From NCBI GenBank assembly GCA_030761205.1, contig JAULJL010000015.1, positions 7,879,501-7,943,500 on the forward strand: a stretch of DNA of 64,000 nt. Reading direction: 5' to 3'. Positions 36,044 to 46,133 of this stretch are shown here, piece after piece. Every line of letters begins with the position of its first letter. Within the stretch, counting starts at the first letter, position 1. The position numbers were made by a program, and so were the translations under genes. The notes below the pieces were generated by a model. That model saw only the letters and a program-made list of their open reading frames with translations. It was not told the DNA's origin and did no database searches. This DNA comes from Fremontodendron californicum. Taxonomy: Eukaryota > Streptophyta > Magnoliopsida > Malvales > Malvaceae.

Positions 36044-38251
36044 CTGATTTTGCCGAATTACTTGGACTTTGGTAAGTTTGAATCCAGAATTTGCTTTCCT
36101 TCACCTTCTGTTATGCTTGACGGATTGCATATTTGTTTTAGAATTGTTATATGGGTGATCAGAATTATCATGATTGTTATCACAAGCTTTTCTTTTGAAA
36201 GGTTTTGAATTGAATAGGTTAGTCATTAGTGTGATTGAATTTATTCTAATTGTGATCTTGGTTGAACCACCTATCAGCTTTAGCAGTTAGTCAATGGTGG
36301 ATGAATGGTATCTAACTCTAGGAATTAGGAGTTTGAAATTCTTACCCAACATCAAAAAGAAAAGATGTTAACTTGATATGTTGAATATGAATATGAGATC
36401 TAGGCATCTAGCAACTAAATGCAGCTTTGGCTTGGTAACATCAAAATCAAATGTGAATTTTTTTCATTTTTGTTTGCCCATATTTGGTGTTTTTGGATTC
36501 TTTCTTAGCCTATTATCTCTGTATTCTGTGCAAAATCAGGATCTCTTTGCTGAATAATATCAGTATGTCTTTTTTTTTTTAGAAAATTGCTATTCATATC
36601 ATTTAAAAGGTTCTGTTGCATCCTTGGAGCAATTTGTGGAGTACAAGATGTTAACCAACTCTTGTTTATCGGGGTTAAATGCAAATAATGTCTAACGAGT
36701 TCTTTGGGTGGGTTGAAACCCATAACTATCCTTTATAATTGTTATTATTCAGCAATTCTTTCTTCATCGTCTTTAATTTTCAGTTCATTGCTAATAGCAC
36801 CGACATAATCGAACCTCTGTTTTACTATCTATTCGTGTCTAGTAACTTGCTTTTGCATCTTCAGAATTGTTAGTGAAAGCTTTTGACTTTGTACACTGCT
36901 ATAGATTTTTCTTTGTTTTCTCCTTTAATTTCATTTCTGGTTGTCACAAGTATACTTAATATCACATCATCGTACTCCATAGTTGTTTATGTGCCACTTA
37001 CTAACTCCTATAGTGTGAAAATAGGACAGCAATGTCATTGATGCACTGTTAGTCATTTTAGTTAAGAAGCAGTTTTCTTAAATTCTGGTTAACTAATTTA
37101 TGTGCTTGGTGATCTAAGGTTGACCCAGCTGAATGTCAAGTTATTGATATTAATTATGAAAAACGGTTATTAAAGTTCTCTGGTTATCTCGTCTTATAGT
37201 CTTGATTGAGCCTTCCATCTCATTCATGACCAGTTGGCTTCATGATTGTTTCATTTTCTTTTTCTTCATGTATCAATCTACTCTAGATGGCATAAAAATA
37301 TCTCGACAGAAATTTCAGTGTTTTCATTTGAGGTGTGGTGTCGGGTGTCTGTCATTATCTTTTTCATCGATTCTCATCTTTCATTGCCCATAGTACTATG
37401 GTAGTTGCAAATTTAAGGTACGTATTGAACCTAAGCAACCTTGCATTTGATTACTAGAGCTACAGCCTAGTATGCCTTAGGCAAATAGTTTATGTGAATA
37501 TGCTTGCTGTTAATTAACTGCTTTACTTCTATAACTGACCTTCAATTAAGCAAAAGATAATGCAGAAATATTGTATGGCATTTGAATGACTCGGTCAATT
37601 ACCGATTTGTGACCTTGAGCAATCTTGTTTTTCCAGAATGCAATTTGTGCCGCATTATGCTGGTGTAATGGTTGATATTACTGACATTACATCTTGCTTG
37701 ACAGCAGCCCCAATAACAGATTTCCAAGAATTGAATAAATGGTGGCTGCGAAACATATCATGCTTTTTATACTGAGATGAGCTTGAAGATGCTGCTAGCG
37801 TATGGTTCTTCATCTGCCAGCCCTTGCATATTAGTATTTACAAAACATTGTCAGCTCTATTTGTAGAGTCTCAAAGGAAACAATTCTTTTGATTGATCAT
37901 CCCTTGAGATTGATCCTCTTATACTCAGTTAATTATGTTGGTGTCTGTACATTGAAGTTGTTGTTCTGAAATAGTTTCTTTTTCTTCTTTTTTTTTTTTT
38001 TTCCTTTTCAGAATTTCAAATATGAATTTTATGAAGTAATGCTTCAGCTTAAATCTCTTCCACTCAAGTAAGGTAGCATAACGAGTGGTTTTAAACAGAT
38101 TATAAACAAAGTTCTGCAGACTGTAATGAATAATAATCATTCTATTTTATTTGATAAGTTAATCTTTCTCATCCAGAACATGGATGGCTGAATAACTTTG
38201 CAAGTGATATTGTTACAGCATGGCATTTGATGAAGAATTTGCTTATAAGAA

Positions 38252-38254
<3 letters not shown>
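36044..38254. other. F-box gene 3' flank, no second gene supported
   Basis: A gtaagt donor-like site lies about 26 bp after the stop codon (36070), so the 3' UTR may be spliced. No coding exon with family resemblance is seen in the following 2.2 kb. Confidence 0.5.

Positions 38255-38348
<94 letters not shown>
38255..38348. repeat. Compound (TA)n(TG)n microsatellite
   Basis: About 37 TA units followed by about 9 TG units. It is the expanded loop of a truncated MITE whose arm follows it. Confidence 0.95.
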
Positions 38349-38381
38349 GAATATGAAAGAGATTATTATATTATTGATTTT
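38330..38381. mobile_element. Truncated MITE arm (family 3) at the left edge of the retrotransposon block
   Basis: tgtgtgtg followed by gaatatgaaagagattatta and ttgattttaaa matches the right arm of the intact MITE at 58337-58604 almost exactly. It stops at tttaaa, where chromovirus sequence (gctagggtgcgg) begins. The outer ~40 bp of the arm is missing. Confidence 0.75.
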
Positions 38382-40446
38382 AAAGCTAGGGTGCGGTGCA
38401 CACCCGGATGGCCAGCCCATCTCGAGTCATGACACTCTTGCATGACTTCCTTGCGTAGCTTCCCGTGTTGTTGCAGATAAAGATGGTTCCCCTTGGTGTA
38501 GAGAAGGTCAGCCTCGAGCCAAAATCTTCTAGTCTTTTCTTCCTTGGCATACTCCATGATGGTTTTGGCTGTCGGGTCATGAGGCAGACCTTCCTTGATG
38601 CGCAGCACCAGGGAGCCTTCAGGGCGACTGATGGTAGCAAGCTACATCTTTCGACTAAGCGCATCAGCCACCGAGTTAGCATTTCCAGGCTTGTATTCCA
38701 TAGAAAAGTCGAACTCAGCAAGGAAATCTTGCCATCGGGCTTGCTTGAGGGATAACTTTTTCTGAGTTTGAAAGTAGCCAGTGGCTACATTGTCGGTTTT
38801 GACCACGAATCTGGACCCCAACAAGAAGTGTCGCCATGTCCAAAGACAGTGCACCACGGCTGTCATCTCTTTTTCTTGGACCGTATAGTGACGCTCGATC
38901 TCATTGAGCTTTCGGCTCTCGAAGGCAATCGGATGATTATCTTGCATCAGGGCACCACCTATCGCATAGTCTGATGCATCCGTATGCACTTCATACGGTT
39001 TGCTGTAGTCCGGAAGAGTAAGCACGGGCTCTTTCGTGACAGCATGCTTCAACCTGTCAAAGGCTTGTTGGCACTCCCAGTTCCAATCCCACATTCATCC
39101 CTTCTTGAGCATGTCCGTCAAGGGGGTGGTGATGTTTGAGTAGCCTTTGATGAAACGTCGATAGTAGTTCACCAGAACAAGGAATGATCGCAACTCGGTG
39201 ACCTTGGTTAGCGGCTCCCAATCTAGTATGGCACTGACCTTGCTCTTGTCCATGCGAATTTTGCCACCTCCGACTACGTGGCCTAAGAAGGGCACCTCTC
39301 GTTGAGCGAATGAACACTTCTCCTTCTTGACATAAAGCTCATTCTCTCGAAGGACTTGGAACACTTCCCGTAAGTGCTCCACATGCTCCTCGAGTGTCCG
39401 ATTATAAATAACAATATCATCAAGGTAAACTACAACAAAACGGTCTAAGAATGGTTGTAGTACCTTGTTCATGAGGGTGCAAAACGTGGCCGGAGCATTC
39501 GTGAGTCCGAAGGACATGACCAGGAACTCGTACTAGCCATAGCGAGTGACACAAGCTGTCTTCTGTTTATCCCTCTCGGCTATGCGTACTTGGTAGTAGC
39601 CCGATCTCAAGTCAAGCTTGGTGAACCATCTGGCTTCTCCAAGCTGATCAAACAAGTCGGCAATGAGTGGGATCGGGTACTTGTTCTTGATCGTTAGCTT
39701 GTTGAGTGCCCTATAATCGATGCAAAGACGCAAAAACCCATCGTGCTTTCGTTGAAAGAGAACCGATGCACCATACGGGGCCTTTGATGGCCTGATGTAC
39801 CCAACATCGATAAGCTCCCTGAGCTGTTTGCGCAACTCCTCAAGCTCGGGTGGTGACATCCGGTAGGGGGCCTTGGCTGGTGGCAGTGCATTAGGCACCA
39901 GCTCGATTTTATGGTCCACCTGCCTCTTGGGTGGTAGCCTCTTAGGCAGCTCCGCAGGCATAACGTCCTTGAAGTCTTGTTGTACTTCGAGCACTTCAAA
40001 GGGTGTATCATCCTTGGACTCTAAGGGCTGCTGGGACTCTTCGAACTTGAGGGCAGCAAGATATGTGTCCTGGTCCTTCCTTAGACCCTTGGCTAGCTGG
40101 ATGGCTGATAGCATCTTGGTTCCAGCCCCCGACTCTCGTTTGACCGACACAATGCATTGGCAACGAGGATCCAAGATGCATAGGCAGTTGGCAAAAGGCA
40201 CAAGGAGAGCATTGATACGATCAAGAAAGTCTAGGCCTTCCATTTCCCGATCAATGGCTTGCTATTGCCACCATTGGACTGTCGATCCTTCTCTCCCCCA
40301 CCTTTGCCCTTGCCCTTGGGCTTGGCGGACTCGGTCTTGTCCAACCTCTTGAACTTCACCAGGGACTCGGCAATAGTCATGGCTCGGGTCAGGTCCTGGA
40401 CGCCCCTATGTTGCAGCGCTTGCTTGGCCCAGGGCTTAAGTCCGTC
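38382..40446 (-). pseudogene. Chromovirus copy 1: gag 3' part and pol (RT, RNase H)
   Basis: This is the polyprotein of a Ty3/gypsy chromovirus, read leftward. It continues gag from 49398-50189 across the nested element. Visible in order are a protease-to-RT linker, the RT palm motifs (KLDLRSGYYQ, FGLTNAPATF and active-site YLDD at about 39416-39427) and RNase H (TDASDYAIGG). The spacer towards integrase follows, and the copy breaks off at 38382. Nonsense codons interrupt it at 39533-39535, 39095-39097 and 38642-38644. Near 40237 about 470 bp present in copy 2 (its zinc knuckle and protease active site) are missing, so this copy could not process itself. The clade may be Galadriel-like, judged only by overall resemblance. 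Confidence 0.85.
40442..40446. repeat. Target-site duplication CCGTC, left copy
   Basis: CCGTC directly precedes the 5' LTR. The same pentamer follows the 3' LTR at 49393-49397. Removing the element restores the uninterrupted gag sequence seen at 55501-55530 in chromovirus copy 2. Confidence 0.95.
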
Positions 40447-41928
40447 TGATAACTCGTATAATTATATAGTTTTTAGTTATGTTTTATTATTGTTTTGTGT
40501 CAAATACGAGTTATTATTGTTTAGTCTAATTGTGTTTATGATCTTTTATATTTTTATGTAATTTGGTGTTTTTCACAAGTTTCTTTAAGTGATTTCAGAT
40601 TACTAGAATTAAGGGCAAATCCAGTTCAGTTCCAGTTCCGACACCGTTTGCCATATCAGCTATATCTCGAGTTTCACTGAAGCAATAAGGCTGAAATTTG
40701 TAGTCGTGCAAAGCTAAGAGGCATATCTATCTTTTTCATGTTTTACACTGCTTGAAACGGAGTCGTTTTCCCTAGCGAAATCGACCATCAAGTTGGCTGA
40801 TGTGCAATGACGTCTGTGCTGACCTGTTTTCGTATTTTGCCTATATCTTCTTATCCACATCAGCAAATGAGCTGATTCCAATGGCTATGGATCCGTAACT
40901 GATAGGGGTATATTTTTCTAGAAGACAATTGTATCAGATCGAGCCTCCAACATTGACAAAATCGACCATCAAGCTGGCTGATCAGAATTGTCATACAATA
41001 TGACGAAAATTGTTAGAAAAATGCACCCACCTATTATACCTACCTTTGAAATTTGTAAAGCTTGTCTCTTGTCATTTAGCCCTCCAAAATGTGTATAAAT
41101 AGAGGGCCTTGGATGAGTATTGGGATACATTATACATTGGTAGGATAGCCATTGTAATAAAATTCTCTAAGTTTTGTTTTTCTTTCCTTTCTCTAGTTTT
41201 CTTTTTCTTCTTACATTTCTTTTCATTTTATTCATATCTAGTATGTGTTTCTAATCATATTGTTGAGGTGATGAGGTGAAGCTCTTGGTAAATGCTAAGG
41301 TTAGTCTCTTAAACATGAGCTAAAATGAATCATCATTTATAAGCACTAGTATAGATAATATTTTCTTTTGGTTTAAAATCATACTTGCAAAGTAGAGATC
41401 TTGATTCATTATTGACAATGAAAATGGCACAGTAAATGCTTGGTTTCATAACCTTGATTTGTTGTAGACATATAACTTGGCATAAGGAATGCTTGGACTC
41501 TTTTTATGAGTTTTGAGGACACCAAATGAACATAATATCATATGCTATGGACGTTGGACAATTTGGACTGAATTGCTAAACCTTCCGATTGGAACCTCCC
41601 TTATGTGTGGATTTCAATTGTGTAATAAAACAAGATTAATCTTAGCATAACACCAAGAGTGGATTCTCTAACCTCAACATCTTTTCTTATTGTTTTTTAT
41701 ATCTTGTTTAATTGCTTTTATGTTATTTTGTTTATTTTGTTCTCTAATATCTTGTTTACTTTCTTTGTTATTGATTCCCTAATATCTTGTTTATTTTCTT
41801 TTTTTTATATATTTATAAACTTATACTTACTAATACGCTTCCCTGTGGTTCGACCTCGGACACCCGAGAATTTATTACTTGAACATAACCTGCACTTGGG
41901 TTTACAACTCTTAATTGAGTTACCATCA
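40447..41928 (+). repeat. 5' LTR of the nested Athila-like element
   Basis: 1482 bp, beginning TGATAACTCGTATAATT and ending GAGTTACCATCA. A TATA box (tataaata) lies at 41094-41101. A TTCTAGAA palindrome near 40916, about 180 bp upstream, is a two-unit heat-shock-element match. Confidence 0.95.
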
Positions 41929-41934
41929 AGTTTT

Positions 41935-41952
41935 TGGCGCCGTTGCCGGGGA
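41935..41952 (+). other. Primer-binding site (tRNA-Asp type)
   Basis: TGGCGCCGTTGCCGGGGA is complementary to the 3' end of plant tRNA-Asp. It starts six bases after the LTR. tRNA-Asp primer sites are characteristic of Athila/Tat elements. Confidence 0.9.
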
Positions 41953-41984
41953 GGCAATACTAAGTATATAAGTTTATAAGTATA

Positions 41985-42120
41985 TTTATTTTTATTGGCT
42001 GGTTATACCGCCTATATTTATTTTTATTGGCTGGTTATACCGCCTAATTTTCTATATATTTATATTTATATTGTATATTAACTTTGTTTTATTTTTATTG
42101 GCTGGTTATACCGCCTAATT
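41985..42120 (+). repeat. Threefold ~30-bp repeat in the leader
   Basis: Variants of attggctggttataccgcct occur three times (about 41993, 42025 and 42098). A second phrase, tgtatattaactttgtttta, occurs twice (about 42072 and 42121). They lie between the primer site and the gag start, where packaging and dimerisation signals of retroelements usually sit. Confidence 0.85.
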
Positions 42121-42139
42121 TGTATATTAACTTTGTTTT

Positions 42140-45100
42140 ATGCTTGTTTGGCGACGTGATTTTAGATCTCGTCGTTTAGTTAGATTTTATTGTGAAACTT
42201 TTTCAGGTAATCTTTCTAATACAACTTCTAACATGGCTGACAATGAAAGTGTTCATGCTGAAGATGAGAACAGACAAGTACGCACCATGCGTGACTACTT
42301 GCAACCAACTCGAAGCTCATCACCCTCTTGTTTTATTTTTCCTCTCAATGCAAACAACTTTTGTTTTAAACCAGGTATGATAGCTTTGCTTCCAAATTTC
42401 CATGGGTTAGAATCGGAAAGTGCTTACTCGTTTCTAAAAGACTTCGAAGATGTATGTGTCACCTTTAATGACCAACAATGTACAAATGAAATTGTCAAGC
42501 TAAAATTATTTCCTTTTTCTTTAAAAGATAAAGCAAAAATTTGGCTTCATAATTTAAAACCAAGGTCAATTGGCACATGGCAAGAATTACAAACTGAGTT
42601 TCTAAAGAAATTTTTCCCAGCACATAAAACTACTGCTTTGAAAAGACAGATTCAAAATTTCAATCAAAATCAAAATGAAGCATTTTTTCAGTGCTGGGAG
42701 CGTTTTAAAGATTTGTTAAGTTCTTGTCCACATCATGGTTTTGAAAAATGGCGTCTTATTAGTTTCTTTTATGAAAGTTTAACTCCCGAAACTAAACAAT
42801 TTGTTGAAACAATGTGTAACGGTGAGTTTCTAGAAAAAGAACTTGAAGAAGCCTTTGACTACCTAGACCATTTGGCAGATAACTCTCAAGCCTGGCACAC
42901 AGATAATTCCTCTGAAAGTTCCAATAGATCTAATCTTGTTTCTAACAGAGGTAAATATCATTTTAGTCAAGAAGATGAGATAAAAGCTAAAGTAGCTAAT
43001 TTGGCTAGAAAGATTGAAGCCATGGAACTTAGAGAAGTAAAAGAAGTCAAAACGGTTAAAAATGAAGAAAGTTGTGGAATTTGTGAAATCATGGGACACC
43101 CTACTTCTGAATGTCCAAACATTCCCATTCTTAAAGAAGCGTTGCATGATCAAGTAAATTCCATAAACACATTTAAAAAGCCTTTTCCTTCTCCTTACTC
43201 TGAAACGTATAACCCTGAATGGAGAAATCATCCCAACTTCAGTTGGCGGAATAATAATCATGTTCAGGTACCACAATCTCAAAAGCCGGGCAACACTTTT
43301 TCCTATCAACCTTCACGTGTACAAACCTTGGAAGAGACATTGCAAGCATTCATGCAAACACAAGCAAATGTGAATAACCAAACTTCACAGGACATCAATG
43401 AGATCAAAAACACCTTGTCCATATTGACAGCTTCATTACGCACTCAAGAAAAAGGTAAGTTTTCTGCTCAACCTCAGCCTAACCCTTCTACTCTCTGTCT
43501 TGTTTCTTGCTCCAATGAAACTCAACAGGAAAATGCCAGTTCTATCACAACTCTTCGAAGTGGAAAGGCAATTGACAAAAACATTCCATCAAAAGACCAA
43601 GATCCTCCTTCCCCTCCGAAAAGTAATGGTAAGGATGATGGTAAGTTTGAACTTCTTGAAAATTTGGACAAAGAAAAAGGTATGCATCCTGCTCCTTTTC
43701 CTCAAAGGTTGCAAACAATAAAGAATTTGAATCAAAATGCAGAAATATTTGAACTTTTCAAACAAGTTAAGATTAACATTCCTTTATTGGATGCAATCAA
43801 ACAAGTTCCATCTTATGCTAAATTTTTGAAGGACATGTGCACAGTTAAAAGGAAACATAATGTACAAAAGAAAGCATTTCTGACGGAAAGTGTGAGCTCA
43901 ATCATTCAGCACCTTACTCCACCAAAATTCAAAGATCCTGGATGTCCAACAATCTCATGCATCATTGGAAACACTAGAATAGAACGTGCATTGCTTGATC
44001 TTGGTGCTAGTGTTAATCTTTTGCCTTTTTCTGTTTATCAACAGTTAGGTTTAGGTGAACTCAAGGAAACACCTGTTACACTTCAACTAGCTGATCGTTC
44101 TGTAAAAATTCCTCGAGGGATAGTTGAAGATGTTTTGGTTCAAATTGAAAATTTTTACTTCCCTGTTGATTTTATTGTTTTGGACACACATCCTGTTTCA
44201 AATCCAAATGTTCAAATTCCTGTTATATTAGGCCGTCCATTTCTTGCAACTTCTAATGCTCTGATAAATTGCAGGAATGGTATTTTGAACATTTCTTTTG
44301 GAAATATGACTTTAGAATTAAATGTGTTCAACATTTGCAAGCAACCTGGTGATGATTCAGAAGTACATGAAGTGGATTTCATTGAAGAACTTGTTCATGA
44401 ACATCTCGCCACTACCACATTCCATGATCCTTTAGAAGCTTATTTAATTGAATGTGAGTTTGATAATGCTTCAGAAATTTCACACACTGATTCTTTGTTA
44501 AATTCTTTTCAGGTTAAGCATTGTTGGAAACAAAAGTTTGAGGAACTTCCATCACTCACAAATGTCACTGTACCATCAACTATTGAACCACCCAAGCTGG
44601 ATTTAAAACCATTGCCATCCGAGCTAAAATATTCCTTTTTGGGAAAAATTCCTTCTCAATGGAACCCCAAAGATAAAAGGAAGTTTCTGAATGAGAAAAG
44701 ATTTCCTCCTTTTCCTCGAAATATTTTACTGAAGCTTTACCAAGTTCGATTTGAAAGATTAAGAATGCTTATGCACAAAGGGATTCCTGAAGACATACGT
44801 TGGATAATTGAAGCCAAGGTACGTGAAGATGAATATCTTCCTGTTTTGCATTTACCAGGTACAGGTAGAAGCACTTTTGCAAAGAAGCGACGAGCAAAGC
44901 GCATGAGTTCAAATTGCCACAAATGTGCACGATGGACGTGTAACGGTAAATGTCGTTCTATTGGGATTCCGTCCTCTAATCGAGATGATAAAATTGAATT
45001 CATTAAGGATGGACTGAGTAAGGAGAATTTGGGTAATATCCAACTTTCTCTTGAGACGCATCCTAGTGGAGACGTACAAAGAGAAATTCTTGATTTATGG

Positions 45101-45205
45101 CCGCAATTCCAAAGGGAATGGCAACATCTTGGGAATCTGATGTTAAAAGACCCTGTTTGCCAGCTTGTAAGAAAACTGGATGGGAAGCATATCCTCGACT
45201 CATAG
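42140..45205 (+). CDS. Athila-like gag-protease polyprotein with unfamiliar C-terminus
   Basis: One intact frame of 1021 codons. A second in-frame ATG at 42233 (residue 32) may be the real start. A retrotransposon gag domain lies around residues 118-225 (KLKLFPFSLKDKAKIWL and CWERFKDLLSSCPHHGF). A CCHC zinc knuckle is at 312-325 (CGICEIMGHPTSEC). An aspartic protease has D620-L-G-A-S and the later ILGRPFLAT. The DLGAS spelling is usual for plant Athila-type proteases and is not by itself a defect. After KPLPSELKYSFLG the reverse transcriptase expected in autonomous relatives is replaced by about 190 residues I do not recognise. These include a basic stretch (AKKRRAKRMS) and a Cys cluster C926-x2-C-x4-C-x3-C (CHKCARWTCNGKC). 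The protein would form particles and cleave itself but cannot copy or integrate. Confidence 0.9.
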   Translation: MLVWRRDFRSRRLVRFYCETFSGNLSNTTSNMADNESVHAEDENRQVRTMRDYLQPTRSSSPSCFIFPLNANNFCFKPGMIALLPNFHGLESESAYSFLKDFEDVCVTFNDQQCTNEIVKLKLFPFSLKDKAKIWLHNLKPRSIGTWQELQTEFLKKFFPAHKTTALKRQIQNFNQNQNEAFFQCWERFKDLLSSCPHHGFEKWRLISFFYESLTPETKQFVETMCNGEFLEKELEEAFDYLDHLADNSQAWHTDNSSESSNRSNLVSNRGKYHFSQEDEIKAKVANLARKIEAMELREVKEVKTVKNEESCGICEIMGHPTSECPNIPILKEALHDQVNSINTFKKPFPSPYSETYNPEWRNHPNFSWRNNNHVQVPQSQKPGNTFSYQPSRVQTLEETLQAFMQTQANVNNQTSQDINEIKNTLSILTASLRTQEKGKFSAQPQPNPSTLCLVSCSNETQQENASSITTLRSGKAIDKNIPSKDQDPPSPPKSNGKDDGKFELLENLDKEKGMHPAPFPQRLQTIKNLNQNAEIFELFKQVKINIPLLDAIKQVPSYAKFLKDMCTVKRKHNVQKKAFLTESVSSIIQHLTPPKFKDPGCPTISCIIGNTRIERALLDLGASVNLLPFSVYQQLGLGELKETPVTLQLADRSVKIPRGIVEDVLVQIENFYFPVDFIVLDTHPVSNPNVQIPVILGRPFLATSNALINCRNGILNISFGNMTLELNVFNICKQPGDDSEVHEVDFIEELVHEHLATTTFHDPLEAYLIECEFDNASEISHTDSLLNSFQVKHCWKQKFEELPSLTNVTVPSTIEPPKLDLKPLPSELKYSFLGKIPSQWNPKDKRKFLNEKRFPPFPRNILLKLYQVRFERLRMLMHKGIPEDIRWIIEAKVREDEYLPVLHLPGTGRSTFAKKRRAKRMSSNCHKCARWTCNGKCRSIGIPSSNRDDKIEFIKDGLSKENLGNIQLSLETHPSGDVQREILDLWPQFQREWQHLGNLMLKDPVCQLVRKLDGKHILDS

Positions 45206-45567
45206 AAGGCGTTTAAGCCGTTTCTGGACGTAAAACCAGAGGAAGATGTGAGCCACAATCACAACTACAATAAATGACTTCTCAGCTTTTGGTTTGATTT
45301 GCAATAACTTCATTTCGGTTTAATTTACGTGTTGTTCGATTTGTGTAATTATTTTCGTTTTTTTTTGCATTGGTCTTTTACGGTTGATTTTTCTTCTCTT
45401 TTTGATTTTCTTCCTGAAATCACGCAAAAATCTTTTGTTAGGTTAACATTTTCTTCTGACAGGTCAAATACACTTTCGGCGACATTATTACTCTTGTCTG
45501 ATTCATTACTCAGTCCTCTATATATTACACCATGTACTCATTCTATTTCAGGCACTTGAAAAAAAAA
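45206..45567 (+). other. Spacer before the LOG copy
   Basis: T-rich non-coding DNA. It includes tatatattac near 45520 and a tctatttcag acceptor-like string directly before gcacttgaa and the LOG start. It may be captured host upstream or intron sequence. Confidence 0.45.
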
Positions 45568-46133
45568 ATGGAAAGTACTTCGTCCCAGCGCATTAAAAAA
45601 TTTGTGTCTTTGGAGGTGCTTATCTAGGGAAAAATAACATATTCGCTGATGAAGCCATAAGAGTTGGAGTAATACTTGCCCAACAAAAGATCCAGTTGAT
45701 TTATGGAGGCGGTAGTACGGGTTTAATGGGAGCAGTCGCTACATCAGCACACGCCAGAGGAAGTCCAGTTCTAGGAATCGTGCTAAAACTATTCACAGGT
45801 TTTTGTGGACCTACCGTGGGAGGTCTGGGTACATTGGAAGAAATAGCTTGCGTGGCTTCTTGGTCATCTTTGGTCACAAATAAGAAACCCATTGGTTTGC
45901 TTAATATTAATGGTTATTTTAGTAATTTGCTTTCGTATTTAGATAATGCTGTGGATAATGGATTCATGTTTTCAGAGGCAAGGAGAACCATAATTTCTGC
46001 TACAACCATTGAAGATTTACTCAAAAAGCTACAAGCTTATGAGTGTTTATCTGCTACGGTTGTTTCGCAAACGCTCGGAAAAAGAAAAAGAGATATGGAC
46101 GAGCAAGGAGTGGATTGCACTTTGTCTTTGTGA
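45568..46133 (+). pseudogene. LOG-like: Captured LOG-family gene (cytokinin riboside monophosphate phosphoribohydrolase), broken
   Basis: LOG enzymes release active cytokinin bases from their riboside 5'-monophosphates. The segment starts with an ATG at 45568, and a one-base frameshift in the A run near 45595-45600 moves the LOG reading frame. From 45603 the frame is open to the stop at 46131-46133. Recognisable stretches are GAYLGKNNIFADEAIRVG, QLIYGGGSTGLMG (nucleotide-binding loop), GGLGTLEEIACVASW and KPIGLLNINGYFSNLLSYLD. An in-frame deletion removes the roughly 50 residues normally between VLGI and the PGGxGTxxE motif. The Pro of that motif has become Val. No introns remain within it although plant LOG genes have several, which suggests capture through an mRNA. 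It lies in the sense direction between gag and the 3' LTR, where plant retroelements commonly carry extra ORFs. Enzyme activity is very unlikely. Confidence 0.8.

Noticed and set aside
38169..38445. Frames of IYIYIY and similar residues on both strands
   Set aside because: Translation of a (TA)n(TG)n microsatellite.
41659..41979. 106-codon hydrophobic frame, repeated at 49123-49443
   Set aside because: Both copies lie mainly in the LTR ends (U5-like, T-rich). The duplication is the LTR pair, not a gene family.
43997..44011. Protease motif DLGAS instead of D-T/S-G in the Athila-like ORF, as a sign of inactivation
   Set aside because: As I recall, plant Athila-type elements commonly spell this site DLGAS, so it is not evidence of a dead protease.
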